The translations under genes were made by a program, and so were the position numbers. A stretch of 64,000 nt of DNA, taken from contig JAXLUN010000004.1 in the NCBI GenBank assembly GCA_046329535.1, positions 372,001 through 436,000 of the forward strand, given 5' to 3'. The notes beneath the pieces were generated by a model, which was not told where the DNA came from, made no database searches, and saw only the letters and a program-made list of their open reading frames with translations. This document shows, piece by piece, positions 33,811 through 41,978 of the stretch; position 1 is the stretch's first letter, and each line of letters opens with the position of its first letter. This DNA comes from Bog-950 sp046329535 (GTDB taxonomy: Bacteria > Bacteroidota > Bacteroidia > Chitinophagales > LD1).

Positions 33811-34770
33811 TTGAAAACTATTCTGGCTTACTTCAAAATAATACGTGTATTTAACTTGGTGATAGTGGCGCTGAGCCTGTATCTGTTTTACCGTTTTCTC
33901 ATTATCCCCAATCATGAGTTTCAGTTACATACTACATTGCTGCCATTCACCAAAACAGATTTTATTCTGTTTGTGCTGTCGGTGGTATGTATAGCCGCAG
34001 CCGGCAACATTATCAACGATTATTTCGATTTTGAACTGGATAAGGAATACAAACCTGAGCGTCCATTGACACAAGGGCTCATCTCGCTAAACACCGCCAT
34101 GTATCTACATGCGATATTGGCATTTGCCGGTATTGCGCTGGGCTTCTACCTGGGCTGGGGATATAACTATACACAGATTGGTTATGTCTACATCATTGCC
34201 GCGCTGCTATTGTATGTCTATTCTTCGTATCTCAAAAAAATACCTTTGGTCGGCAATGTGGTTGTGGCTGCACTCTCTGCATTTGTTTTTGTACTGCTTA
34301 TGATGTTTGAGGTCAACTTTCTCAACACCATTCATTTTGATTTGGCCGAGCGGGTGGTTAATTTGTTGAAGCAGGCGGTAATATTTTACGGAGGCTTTGC
34401 TTTTCTGGTGAGTCTGGCGAGGGAAATAGTAAAGGACATTGAAGATAAAGAGGGAGATGAAGCCTATCAGATAGATACTCTGGCCGTAGCTTATGGTGAG
34501 ACCTTTGCGAAGGCGGTAGCGGTAATGGTGATTTTGGCTATGCTGGGGGGCATCGGTTACTTCATGAAAGGTTTCTGGGATATGAAGGTGATGACAGCTT
34601 TTTTTTATCTTCTATCGCTGATAGTGTTTCCTTCTATGGCTGCGGTGGTACTACTCATTATTGCCAAGGAACGTAAGCAATTCGCTATGGTTAGCCTGTT
34701 ACTAAAGGTGATTATGGTATTGGGTATACTTAGTATACCAGCCTTTTATTACTTTAACCTATCTGCCTGA
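33811..34770 (+). CDS. UbiA-family prenyltransferase (geranylgeranylglycerol-phosphate-type)
   Basis: The 319-aa polytopic protein has the two Asp-rich motifs of UbiA enzymes: NDYFDFELDKEYKPERP after TM2 and DIEDKEGDEAYQIDTLAVAYG after TM6. The NDYFDxxxD...RP form is close to Bacteroidota geranylgeranyl-transferase homologues. The acceptor cannot be inferred. The start is TTG at 33811, since no in-frame ATG precedes the first helix. It follows DUF2520 by 28 bases and precedes maf by 6. Confidence 0.88.
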   Translation: MKTILAYFKIIRVFNLVIVALSLYLFYRFLIIPNHEFQLHTTLLPFTKTDFILFVLSVVCIAAAGNIINDYFDFELDKEYKPERPLTQGLISLNTAMYLHAILAFAGIALGFYLGWGYNYTQIGYVYIIAALLLYVYSSYLKKIPLVGNVVVAALSAFVFVLLMMFEVNFLNTIHFDLAERVVNLLKQAVIFYGGFAFLVSLAREIVKDIEDKEGDEAYQIDTLAVAYGETFAKAVAVMVILAMLGGIGYFMKGFWDMKVMTAFFYLLSLIVFPSMAAVVLLIIAKERKQFAMVSLLLKVIMVLGILSIPAFYYFNLSA

Positions 34771-34776
34771 TTAATT

Positions 34777-35343
34777 ATGAGTGTTAAGAAGATAGTATTG
34801 GCCAGTAACTCCCCAAGACGCAAAGAACTGATGACCATGGCTGGTTTAGACTTTGTGGTAGATTCCAAAAATGTTGATGAAGCTCATCCCCGCGATACAC
34901 CTATCGATTTGATTCCTGCATTTCTGGCGCGGAAAAAGGCAAGAGCATTTATCGATGATATTTCTGACCACGTTATTGTAATTGGTGCCGATACTGTAGT
35001 AGTGCTGGATGGTAAAATTTACGAGAAACCAGTTGACAGGCAGGATGCGGTTAATATGCTGCAGGAACTAAGCGGTAGAATGCATGAGGTGATAACGGGT
35101 GTTTGTATTATCTCCAATAGTAAAGAGGTTGTATTTTCCGAAACTACCAAGGTGTATTTTAATACGTTGACCACGGAGGAAATAGAATACTACGTAGATA
35201 ATTTTAAGCCCTTTGACAAGGCCGGTTCCTATGCTTGTCAGGAATGGATAGGTGCAGTAGGTATTAAGAAATTTGAAGGAGATTACTTTAATGTAGTTGG
35301 TATGCCCATCAATCGGGTATACCACGAGTTGAAATCTTTCTGA
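34777..35343 (+). CDS. maf: Maf-family nucleotide pyrophosphatase
   Basis: This 188-aa house-cleaning enzyme hydrolyses non-canonical or dTTP/UTP-type nucleotides. Motifs are LASNSPRRKELM near the N-terminus, VIGADTVVVLDG, YEKPVDRQDAVNMLQELSG, ITGVCI and the GSYACQEWIGA region. It is probably co-transcribed with the UbiA gene. Confidence 0.95.
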   Translation: MSVKKIVLASNSPRRKELMTMAGLDFVVDSKNVDEAHPRDTPIDLIPAFLARKKARAFIDDISDHVIVIGADTVVVLDGKIYEKPVDRQDAVNMLQELSGRMHEVITGVCIISNSKEVVFSETTKVYFNTLTTEEIEYYVDNFKPFDKAGSYACQEWIGAVGIKKFEGDYFNVVGMPINRVYHELKSF

Positions 35344-35390
35344 TTACAGCCACCGCTTCGGATTAAACTTTTGCGCTTGGTCTTTGTTTA

Positions 35391-35879
35391 ATGCTCATGA
35401 TTTACAAGTTTATTGCTCTACTGGTTGGCTTTTTAGGCATGGAACTGGTTGCTCATTTGATGCACAAATATGTGATGCACGGCTTTTTGTGGTCTTTGCA
35501 CGAATCTCACCATCAAAAAGGGCGGGGCTTTTGGGAGAAGAATGATATTTACTTTCTCATTTTTGCAACACCCGGTATTGCCCTTATTATTTATGGCACT
35601 ACCCACCAGTTTAGCTGGCCTTTCTTTCTTGGTTTAGGAATTTCACTTTATGGTTTTACCTATTTACTAATACATGATATTATCATTCACCAGCGGTTCA
35701 AAATGTTGAGTAAAATTGATAATGGTTATATCAAAGCGCTGAAGCGTGCACATAAAGCACACCACGCCAATGTACACAAAGATGCGGCAGTGTCCTACGG
35801 TATGTTGTGGATTGATAAAAAGTATTACAAACCCACAGATTTAACTCATCAATTCAAGGAACACAATCTAGTTTTCTGA
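35391..35879 (+). CDS. crtZ: Beta-carotene hydroxylase CrtZ (fatty-acid-hydroxylase superfamily)
   Basis: CrtZ hydroxylates the beta-rings of beta-carotene to give zeaxanthin, using a membrane di-iron site. All His boxes are present in the 162-aa protein: AHLMHKYVMH (His22, 25, 30), HESHH (37-41), HDIIIH (95-100) and HKAHH (121-125). Four hydrophobic segments fit the family. It sits 82 bases before the B12-domain regulator. ATG 35391 and ATG 35397 are both possible starts. Confidence 0.92.
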   Translation: MLMIYKFIALLVGFLGMELVAHLMHKYVMHGFLWSLHESHHQKGRGFWEKNDIYFLIFATPGIALIIYGTTHQFSWPFFLGLGISLYGFTYLLIHDIIIHQRFKMLSKIDNGYIKALKRAHKAHHANVHKDAAVSYGMLWIDKKYYKPTDLTHQFKEHNLVF

Positions 35880-35924
35880 TTTTGTAACTGACATCAATCA
35901 TAGAACTTATTGCCAAAGATCTTT

Positions 35925-35953
35925 TTTGTGCAACATTTTTTAAAATAACTTTG
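35925..35953 (+). promoter_or_regulatory. Candidate promoter for the B12-domain MerR gene
   Basis: TTTG (35925-35928), 17 bases, TAACTTTG (35946-35953) fit the Bacteroidota promoter. The ATG at 35961 would lie at or next to the transcription start, implying a leaderless or near-leaderless mRNA if the call is right. Confidence 0.5.
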
Positions 35954-35960
35954 ACACCGA

Positions 35961-36839
35961 ATGGGACAGTATTCAATAAAAGAAGTGGAAACACTTTCAG
36001 GGGTTAAGGCTCATACCCTGCGCATTTGGGAGCAGCGATACGATTTTCTTCGTCCTAAACGTACAGATACCAATATCCGTTATTATACGGATGATCAACT
36101 ACGCTTGTTGCTTAATATCGGAACACTTAACCGTAATGGGGTTAAGATTTCCAAAATTGCTGAGATGAAGGAAGACGAGATGCGCAGACAAGTATTGAAA
36201 ATACATGAGCAGACCTGTATTCCTGATAATTTTCTCGACTCATTGATTCAGTCTATGCTGGATATGGATGAAGCCCGATTTGAGAAAGTTCTTTCGTCAG
36301 CTATTCTAAAAATGGGATTTGAAGATACATTTATCAAGCTCATTTTTCCATTTATGAGTCGTACAGGTGTATTGTGGTCAACCGGAGCTATTCGTGTGGT
36401 TCAGGAGCACTTTATTACCAATCTCATCTATAGAAAAATCTGCGTAGCTGTAGATAATCAATTTGTAGAAGCGAACGAGAATAGTAAACGGTTTACCCTT
36501 TTTCTGCCAGAAGGTGAAACGCACGAATTGCTACTTCGTTTTACAGAGTATTTACTCCGAAAAGGTAACCATCATGTAACATATATCGGTACTTCTCTTC
36601 CTTTTGATGAGTTAGATTTTATAGCCCGTAAGTATAAACCCAATTACCTGGTCACTTATATAACCCTTCCGCTCAATGATATAACCATCGACAGTTATCT
36701 GACTCAACTGACGAAGAATTTTCCCAATACAAAGATTATTGTGGGCGGAGCGCAACTTTCATCCCTGAATACAACTAAACTAAACCGAGATATTATTCCG
36801 GTTTCTTCGGCCAGCGAGTTGCTTGAAGCCATTTCTTAA
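35961..36839 (+). CDS. MerR-type regulator with B12-binding domain (CarH/LitR-like)
   Basis: The 292-aa protein has a MerR HTH (YSIKEVETLSGVKAHTLRIWEQRY, split here as residues 4-27), a helical cap (about 85-165) and a Rossmann-like cobalamin domain (175-292). CarH proteins use AdoCbl in the dark to form repressor tetramers and release DNA in light. W139-x9-E149-H150 and the lower axial His188 are kept. The DxHxxG motif reads ETHELL, and the residue after the Trp, His132 in Thermus CarH, is Ser140. B12 binding is likely but its photochemistry may differ. Its neighbours (crtZ, ECF sigma, crtI, crtB, crtYcd) indicate control of carotenoid synthesis. Confidence 0.9.
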   Translation: MGQYSIKEVETLSGVKAHTLRIWEQRYDFLRPKRTDTNIRYYTDDQLRLLLNIGTLNRNGVKISKIAEMKEDEMRRQVLKIHEQTCIPDNFLDSLIQSMLDMDEARFEKVLSSAILKMGFEDTFIKLIFPFMSRTGVLWSTGAIRVVQEHFITNLIYRKICVAVDNQFVEANENSKRFTLFLPEGETHELLLRFTEYLLRKGNHHVTYIGTSLPFDELDFIARKYKPNYLVTYITLPLNDITIDSYLTQLTKNFPNTKIIVGGAQLSSLNTTKLNRDIIPVSSASELLEAIS

Positions 36840-36902
36840 TCACCGATTCATTTCTTCTCTCTGACTAACCCAATGTGCTGATGTCTGTTTAGGTTATTTA
36901 AC

Positions 36903-36986
36903 AAAATAGTTAAACAAAATATTTGGTACTGTCGTTTTTGTTTTGATAAATTTGTGAAAGAATAAAATAAAATAGTTAAACAAAAT
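36903..36986 (+). promoter_or_regulatory. ECF/crt promoter flanked by two identical 18-bp operator candidates
   Basis: AAAATAGTTAAACAAAAT occurs exactly at 36903-36920 and again at 36969-36986. Between them lie TTTG (36922-36925), 21 bases and TAAATTTG (36947-36954), a good Bacteroidota promoter. One copy abuts the -33 element and the other starts just after the expected +1 near 36961. A degenerate inverted copy (TTTTTGTTTTTAATCTATTTT) follows copy 2. The adjacent CarH-like protein is the obvious candidate binder; that is inference. Confidence 0.7.
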
Positions 36987-37046
36987 TTTTGTTTTTAATC
37001 TATTTTGTAAAGAATGTCTAATAAAATACAGTTAAAAATAAACGTC

Positions 37047-37574
37047 ATGGCAACTACCTTAAACTTCGGCACTGAAATTACACAGTATGAAAACATTCTC
37101 CGGCCCTTTGCTTTTAACCTGACCAAAAGCAGGGAGGCAACAGAAGATTTAATACAGGACACCTTTTACCGGGCGATTGCTAACTATGATAAGTTCAGTG
37201 AAGGGACGAACGTAAAGGCATGGCTTTTCACCATCATGCGAAATATCTTTATCAATGATTATAGAAAAAGACAAAAAAGCAATACCATAACTGATACCAG
37301 CGAGAATCAATATCTGCTGAACAGTACTAAGAAGGTAGAGAGTAATGGGGCAGAGCGATCATTTCTAGCAGCTGAAATTGAAAAAGCAATGACTATGGTT
37401 AGCAAAGATTTTACCGTGCCATTTATGATGTATCACAATGGTTTCCACTATCAGGAGATTGCCGAAAAACTAAACCTCCCTTTAGGTACCGTGAAGAGCA
37501 GAATCTTTTTTGCCCGTAAGGAATTACAAGCAAAGTTAAAGAGTATGGGTGTGGAGAATTCTTCCAATAATTAA
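37047..37574 (+). CDS. ECF-type sigma-70 factor
   Basis: The product (175 aa from ATG 37047; 186 aa from ATG 37014) has sigma region 2 (FAFNLTKSREATEDLIQDTF, FSEGTNVKAWLFTIMRN) and region 4 (YQEIAEKLNLPLGTVKSRIF). I prefer MATTLNFG as start, although the upstream ATG is also in frame. No anti-sigma gene is adjacent. The position between the B12 regulator and crtI parallels light-induced carotenoid circuits in which an ECF factor drives crt genes. crtI starts 19 bases after its stop. Confidence 0.92.
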   Translation: MATTLNFGTEITQYENILRPFAFNLTKSREATEDLIQDTFYRAIANYDKFSEGTNVKAWLFTIMRNIFINDYRKRQKSNTITDTSENQYLLNSTKKVESNGAERSFLAAEIEKAMTMVSKDFTVPFMMYHNGFHYQEIAEKLNLPLGTVKSRIFFARKELQAKLKSMGVENSSNN

Positions 37575-37593
37575 ACATACTGGTCATATCTAA

Positions 37594-39084
37594 ATGAGTG
37601 CGAGAAAAAAAGTTGTAGTTATTGGTTCAGGTTTCGCAGGTCTTTCTGCTGCCGGTGTTTTAGCCAAACAAGGACACGATGTGACTATTCTTGAAAAGAA
37701 CGAACAGGCAGGAGGGCGGGCAAGGATATGGGAGAAAGACGGATTTACGTTTGATATGGGGCCTAGCTGGTATTGGATGCCAGAGGTTTTTGAACAGTAT
37801 TACAATCTTTTTGGGAAAACCACCAGTGATTTTTATGAACTGGTAAGACTGAATCCCAGCTACAGAATTTTCTATCCCGACAAAGATGTTATTGATGTTC
37901 CTGCCTCTTTAGATGAACTGATAGGGTTGTTTGAAAAGCGTGAAGCTGGCAGCGGAGCAAAGCTTAAAGTGTTTTTGAACGATGCTGAGTATAAATACAA
38001 GACAGCAATGGGAGAATATGTACATCGCATCTCCGATTCTGTTACTGAGTTTTTTGATCTTAAACTTATCATCAAAAGTTTTCAGTTACAGCTGTTTCAG
38101 TCATTGAGAACTGAAGTGCGGAAAAAATTTACCAATCCGGCACTAATCAGTTTGCTTGAATTTCCGGTTTTGTTTTTAGGATCTACACCGGATAAAACTC
38201 CTGCCATGTATAGTATGATGAACTATGCGGATTTGGTACTCGGTACCTGGTATCCAATGGGAGGGATGCATCAGATTGTAAAAGCTATGCTAAAAATTGC
38301 TACCGATAATGGAGTGAAGGTTTTATACAATCAGGAGGTGAAAAAGATCGAGGTGCTGAAGAGTAACGCCAAGTGGGTGCACACATCCTATGCAGCTTAT
38401 GAAGCCGATATAACTATAGCCGGCAGTGACTATCATCATACCGAACAGCTTTTGCTGGATAAAGAAAACAGAGAGTACGATTCTTCCTATTGGGATAGAC
38501 GAACAATGTCTCCTTCATCGCTTTTGTTTTATATAGGCATCAATAAACCTCTGCCTAATTTGTTGCATCATAATCTGTTCTTTGACGCAGACTTTGAACA
38601 ACACGCTCAGGAAATATATGCTGAACCCAAGTGGCCCACCTCACCATTATTCTATGCCTGTGTTCCATCTAAAACCGATTCTGCAGTTGCACCTTTAGGT
38701 ATGGAAAATTTGTTTCTGTTGATGCCATTAGCTCCCGGCTTGAAGGATACAACAATACTTCGCGAAAAGTATTTCAGCCTGATGCTAGAGCGGCTGGAAA
38801 GGAAAACAGGAGAGATATTGACCGGACATATTGTAGTGAAGCGAAGTTATTGTGTGAATGATTTTGAGAAAGACTACAATTCCTTTAAAGGCAATGCTTA
38901 CGGCCTGGCTAATACACTTAGGCAAACGGCTATTCTTAAGCCAAAGATGATTTCACCGAGGGTGAAGAATCTTTTTTTTACCGGTCAGCTGACTGTGCCG
39001 GGCCCGGGGGTGCCTCCTTCTATTATCTCCGGACAGATTGTAGCCAAGGAAATAAACAGACGAATTGAAAACCACTTAATATAG
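37594..39084 (+). CDS. crtI: Phytoene desaturase CrtI
   Basis: CrtI dehydrogenates phytoene to lycopene with FAD. The 496-aa protein has the N-terminal dinucleotide site VVIGSGFAGLSAAGVLAKQG, then GGRARIWEKDGFTFDMGPSWY, and the C-terminal signature FFTGQLTVPGPGVPPSIISG. The length is typical. crtB begins 2 bases after its stop, and the ECF gene is 19 bases upstream, so ECF-crtI-crtB-crtYcd form one transcript. Confidence 0.97.
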   Translation: MSARKKVVVIGSGFAGLSAAGVLAKQGHDVTILEKNEQAGGRARIWEKDGFTFDMGPSWYWMPEVFEQYYNLFGKTTSDFYELVRLNPSYRIFYPDKDVIDVPASLDELIGLFEKREAGSGAKLKVFLNDAEYKYKTAMGEYVHRISDSVTEFFDLKLIIKSFQLQLFQSLRTEVRKKFTNPALISLLEFPVLFLGSTPDKTPAMYSMMNYADLVLGTWYPMGGMHQIVKAMLKIATDNGVKVLYNQEVKKIEVLKSNAKWVHTSYAAYEADITIAGSDYHHTEQLLLDKENREYDSSYWDRRTMSPSSLLFYIGINKPLPNLLHHNLFFDADFEQHAQEIYAEPKWPTSPLFYACVPSKTDSAVAPLGMENLFLLMPLAPGLKDTTILREKYFSLMLERLERKTGEILTGHIVVKRSYCVNDFEKDYNSFKGNAYGLANTLRQTAILKPKMISPRVKNLFFTGQLTVPGPGVPPSIISGQIVAKEINRRIENHLI

Positions 39085-39086
39085 AC

Positions 39087-39944
39087 ATGGACATGTTCAG
39101 CTTATTTGAAAAAACGTCAGCAGAATGCAGTAAAAATATTACACATAGTTACAGTACTTCATTTTCATTGGGTATTAAAACTCTTCACCATAAATATCAT
39201 GAACCTATTTATGGCATTTATGCCATGGTTCGTTATGCAGATGAAATTGTAGATACATTTCACGGCTTTGATAAAAAATATCTGTTGGAAAAATTTAAAC
39301 GCGATACGTTTGAAGCTATCGAAACGGGCATAAGTTTGAACCCAGTTTTATTCTCTTTTCAAAAGGCCGTGAATGAGTACAATATTCCACTCCATTTAAT
39401 TCATGCATTTTTCAAGAGTATGGAAATGGACTTGTATGAAACTGTTTACAGCAAAGATGTCTATAATGAATATATCTATGGATCTGCCGAAGTGGTGGGG
39501 CTCATGTGCCTGAAGGTATTTGCAGGAGATAACGAGACATTATATGAGAATCTGAAAGTTCCTGCCAAGGCGCTAGGGGCGGCTTTTCAAAAAGTAAATT
39601 TCCTACGAGATATGGGCAGTGATTTCAATGAGCGAGGTAGGGTTTATTTTCCGGGAATAGATTTTCAGAATTTTAAAGAGGAAGCTAAAAGACAAATTGA
39701 ACGGGAAGTAGCTGCTGATTTTAAAGAAGCTTACAAAGGTATATTGTTATTGCCTATCGGTGCTGCCGGTGGCGTTTTGCTAGCTTATAAATACTATCTG
39801 GTATTGTTTAACCGAATTAAGCAAGTACCGGTTTCACGAATCAAAGAAAGCCGGATAAGGGTGCCCGATTTCCATAAGGTTTTTATGTTAGTTGAAACTT
39901 ACCTGCTGCAACACCTTAGATTTTTTATTCCTGGGTTAACCTAG
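39087..39944 (+). CDS. crtB: Phytoene synthase CrtB
   Basis: CrtB condenses two geranylgeranyl-PP molecules to phytoene. The 285-aa protein has the first Asp-rich motif in RYADEIVDTF, a second in FLRDMGSDFNERGRVYFP, and YCYSTS-like SYSTSFSLGIK at the N-terminus. ATG at 39087 or 39093 could start translation. A squalene/dehydrosqualene synthase is excluded mainly by context. Confidence 0.95.
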   Translation: MDMFSLFEKTSAECSKNITHSYSTSFSLGIKTLHHKYHEPIYGIYAMVRYADEIVDTFHGFDKKYLLEKFKRDTFEAIETGISLNPVLFSFQKAVNEYNIPLHLIHAFFKSMEMDLYETVYSKDVYNEYIYGSAEVVGLMCLKVFAGDNETLYENLKVPAKALGAAFQKVNFLRDMGSDFNERGRVYFPGIDFQNFKEEAKRQIEREVAADFKEAYKGILLLPIGAAGGVLLAYKYYLVLFNRIKQVPVSRIKESRIRVPDFHKVFMLVETYLLQHLRFFIPGLT

Positions 39945-39965
39945 TCCTTATGCTTGCACCGGTTT

Positions 39966-40658
39966 ATGAAGTATACTTATTTGCTTATTGATTTCTTTTC
40001 CATTCTGGTTCCTCTGCTCTTCTCATTTGAGAGCAAAATGAAGTTTTACAGGAAGTGGAACCAGTTATTTCCTGCTCTGCTCCTGACTGCTTTTGTTTTT
40101 ATAGTTTGGGATTATTTCAAAACTCGAAACGGAGTATGGACGTTTAGTGAAGTCTATACTGTGGGTATTCGTTTTTTCGGGCTGCCTGTGGAGGAAATAC
40201 TTTTTTTCTTCGCCATTCCTTATTCCTGTGTTTTTATTTATGAGTCAGTTTTTTACTACGTAAAACAGCCTGTTTTTGGAAATAAAATGGTTGCTGTTTC
40301 CGGTGTTGTTAGTGTTCTGGCACTTGCAGGATCTGCATTTTCCCGAGGGCAGATTTATACATTTTCTGTTCTATTCTTGTTAGCTATTGTTTTGCCTATC
40401 GCTGTAAGTTTGCTTAGCTCAGACCAGTACGACAAATTTCTGCTTACATACTTAATCAGTTTGTTTCCTATGGCTGTTGTGAACGGAATGCTTACTGCAT
40501 TACCGGTAGTAACATACAACAATGCTGAAAACATGGGCGTTCGTGTCGGTAGCATACCTGTAGAAGATTTTGTTTACAGTTTTTTACTGTTGATTAGCAA
40601 TGTTCTACTGTATGAAATGTTCCGCAAATGGCCTAAAACTTCAAATGCTTTACAGTAA
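39966..40658 (+). CDS. Fused heterodimeric-type lycopene beta-cyclase (CrtYcd)
   Basis: The 230-aa membrane protein joins two ~110-residue halves. Each has three or so helices and the acidic P-V-E-[ED] motif, in FGLPVEEILFFF and GSIPVEDFVYSF. This is the CrtYc-CrtYd cyclase type, converting lycopene to beta-carotene. A TTG at 39954 is in frame, but ATG 39966 (MKYTYLLIDF) gives the standard start. Its last 26 bases overlap the convergent amn gene. Confidence 0.9.
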   Translation: MKYTYLLIDFFSILVPLLFSFESKMKFYRKWNQLFPALLLTAFVFIVWDYFKTRNGVWTFSEVYTVGIRFFGLPVEEILFFFAIPYSCVFIYESVFYYVKQPVFGNKMVAVSGVVSVLALAGSAFSRGQIYTFSVLFLLAIVLPIAVSLLSSDQYDKFLLTYLISLFPMAVVNGMLTALPVVTYNNAENMGVRVGSIPVEDFVYSFLLLISNVLLYEMFRKWPKTSNALQ

Positions 40659-41403
40659 GTCCGTTGTTGATGAGTTGCTTAAGTGATTGTATGCCTACAT
40701 TCAGATGATGCTCCACGAAACTACCGGTCACTTTATTGTCGCTATGCTCGGTTTTTACACCTTGCGGTATCATTGGCTGATCGCTTACAAGAAGTAAGGC
40801 GCCCACGGGTATCTCATTTTTGAAAGCGGTAATAAAGATGGTGGCTGTTTCCATGTCAATGGCAATAGCTCTAACCTTACGCAGGTATTCTTTGAAATCT
40901 TCATCCCACTCCCATACCCTTCGATTAGTCGTGTATACTGTACCAGTCCAGTAATCGAAATTGAAATCTCGAATGGTAGTAGATATTGCCTTTTGTAACG
41001 CAAATGCGGGTAACGCAGGAACTTCTTTAGGAAAATAATCGTCAGATGTTCCCTCTCCCCTTATAGCTGCAATGGGAAGAATGAAATCGCCTACTTCACT
41101 CTTCTTTTTCAATCCTCCGCATTTGCCTAGAAACAGAGCTGCTTTGGGCTCAATGGCACTCAGTAAATCCATCATGGTAGCTGCATTGGGACTACCCATG
41201 CCGAAGTTAATAATCGTGATGCCATCAGCACTGGCACTGCGCATCGGCCTATCCTGCCCCAATACTTCTACTCCATGCATGTCGGCAAATTTTTGAACGT
41301 AGTTATCAAAATTGGTAAGCAGTATATATTGATTGAAATCTTTCAACTCACGTCCGGTATAACGAGGTAACCAGTTGTTTACTATTTCTTCTTTCGTTTT
41401 CAT
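40633..41403 (-). CDS. amn: AMP nucleosidase (short Bacteroidota form)
   Basis: The enzyme cleaves AMP to adenine and ribose-5-phosphate. The 256-aa protein belongs to the PNP/UDP phosphorylase fold, with INFGMGSPNAATMMDLL, FLGKCGGLKKKSEVGDFILP, and AIDMETATIFITAF with LLLVSDQPMIPQG near the C-terminus. It lacks the N-terminal domain of E. coli Amn. I start at ATG 41403 (MKTKEEIVNNW); the open frame beyond it overlaps the divergent gene. The 3' end overlaps crtYcd by 26 bases. Confidence 0.93.
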   Translation of the reverse strand: MKTKEEIVNNWLPRYTGRELKDFNQYILLTNFDNYVQKFADMHGVEVLGQDRPMRSASADGITIINFGMGSPNAATMMDLLSAIEPKAALFLGKCGGLKKKSEVGDFILPIAAIRGEGTSDDYFPKEVPALPAFALQKAISTTIRDFNFDYWTGTVYTTNRRVWEWDEDFKEYLRKVRAIAIDMETATIFITAFKNEIPVGALLLVSDQPMIPQGVKTEHSDNKVTGSFVEHHLNVGIQSLKQLINNGLTVKHLKF

Positions 41404-41433
41404 TTGTAAATTGCTTTCAACAAAAATAAGAAA

Positions 41434-41877
41434 GTGACAGAAGTAAGCTTTGCTAAGTATGTGTTTCGTACAGAGGAACGCGAGGGTAAGCCGGTCATAT
41501 TCGATGAGATTCGAAGAAAGATGGTTGCTCTCACTCCCGAAGAATGGGTTCGTCAGCATGTAATACACTACCTCATACATGATTGTTCTTATCCCAAAAG
41601 TTTGATAGCTGTAGAGCGCGGAATAAATCTGAATGGACTGCAAAAGCGATTTGATATAGTTGTGTTTAATAACAGCGGGCTACCTAAAATGATTATTGAG
41701 TGCAAAGCCCCCGAAGAGCCACTCAATGAAAAGGTATTTGAACAGATAGCCCGCTATAATTTGTCTTTGAATGTAGATTATCTGTGGGTGACTAACGGCA
41801 CCAATAACTTTTGTTGCATTTTGAAAGGAGGAGTTGTGATGTTAGATAGAATCCCACGCTTCCAAGATTTGATCTGA
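41434..41877 (+). CDS. HSDR_N-type PD-(D/E)xK domain protein
   Basis: The 147-aa protein resembles the N-terminal nuclease domain of type I restriction HsdR (PF13588). LTPEEWVRQHVIHYLI is followed by Asp74 in QKRFDIVVF and Glu89-x-Lys91 in MIIECKAPEEPL, the three catalytic positions. No helicase, HsdM or HsdS is nearby, and such stand-alone genes are common in Bacteroidota, so it is more likely a housekeeping nuclease than restriction. The start is GTG at 41434, 30 bases from divergent amn. Confidence 0.87.
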   Translation: MTEVSFAKYVFRTEEREGKPVIFDEIRRKMVALTPEEWVRQHVIHYLIHDCSYPKSLIAVERGINLNGLQKRFDIVVFNNSGLPKMIIECKAPEEPLNEKVFEQIARYNLSLNVDYLWVTNGTNNFCCILKGGVVMLDRIPRFQDLI

Positions 41878-41978
41878 ATATGTATAGGGCGTTTTTATTC
41901 GAAGACAGTGCTTTTCTATTCGAACGATAGTCGACAAACAATACTTAATATCACTGCATAAATAATTCACCTGTTTCC

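Noticed and set aside
35383..35396. Third copy of the ECF operator before crtZ
   Set aside because: CTTTGTTTAATG matches the reverse complement of the 18-bp element only over a short AT-rich core, within chance in this sequence.
41434..41877. Type I restriction-modification locus
   Set aside because: Only an HSDR_N-like domain is present; no methylase, specificity or translocase gene is nearby.
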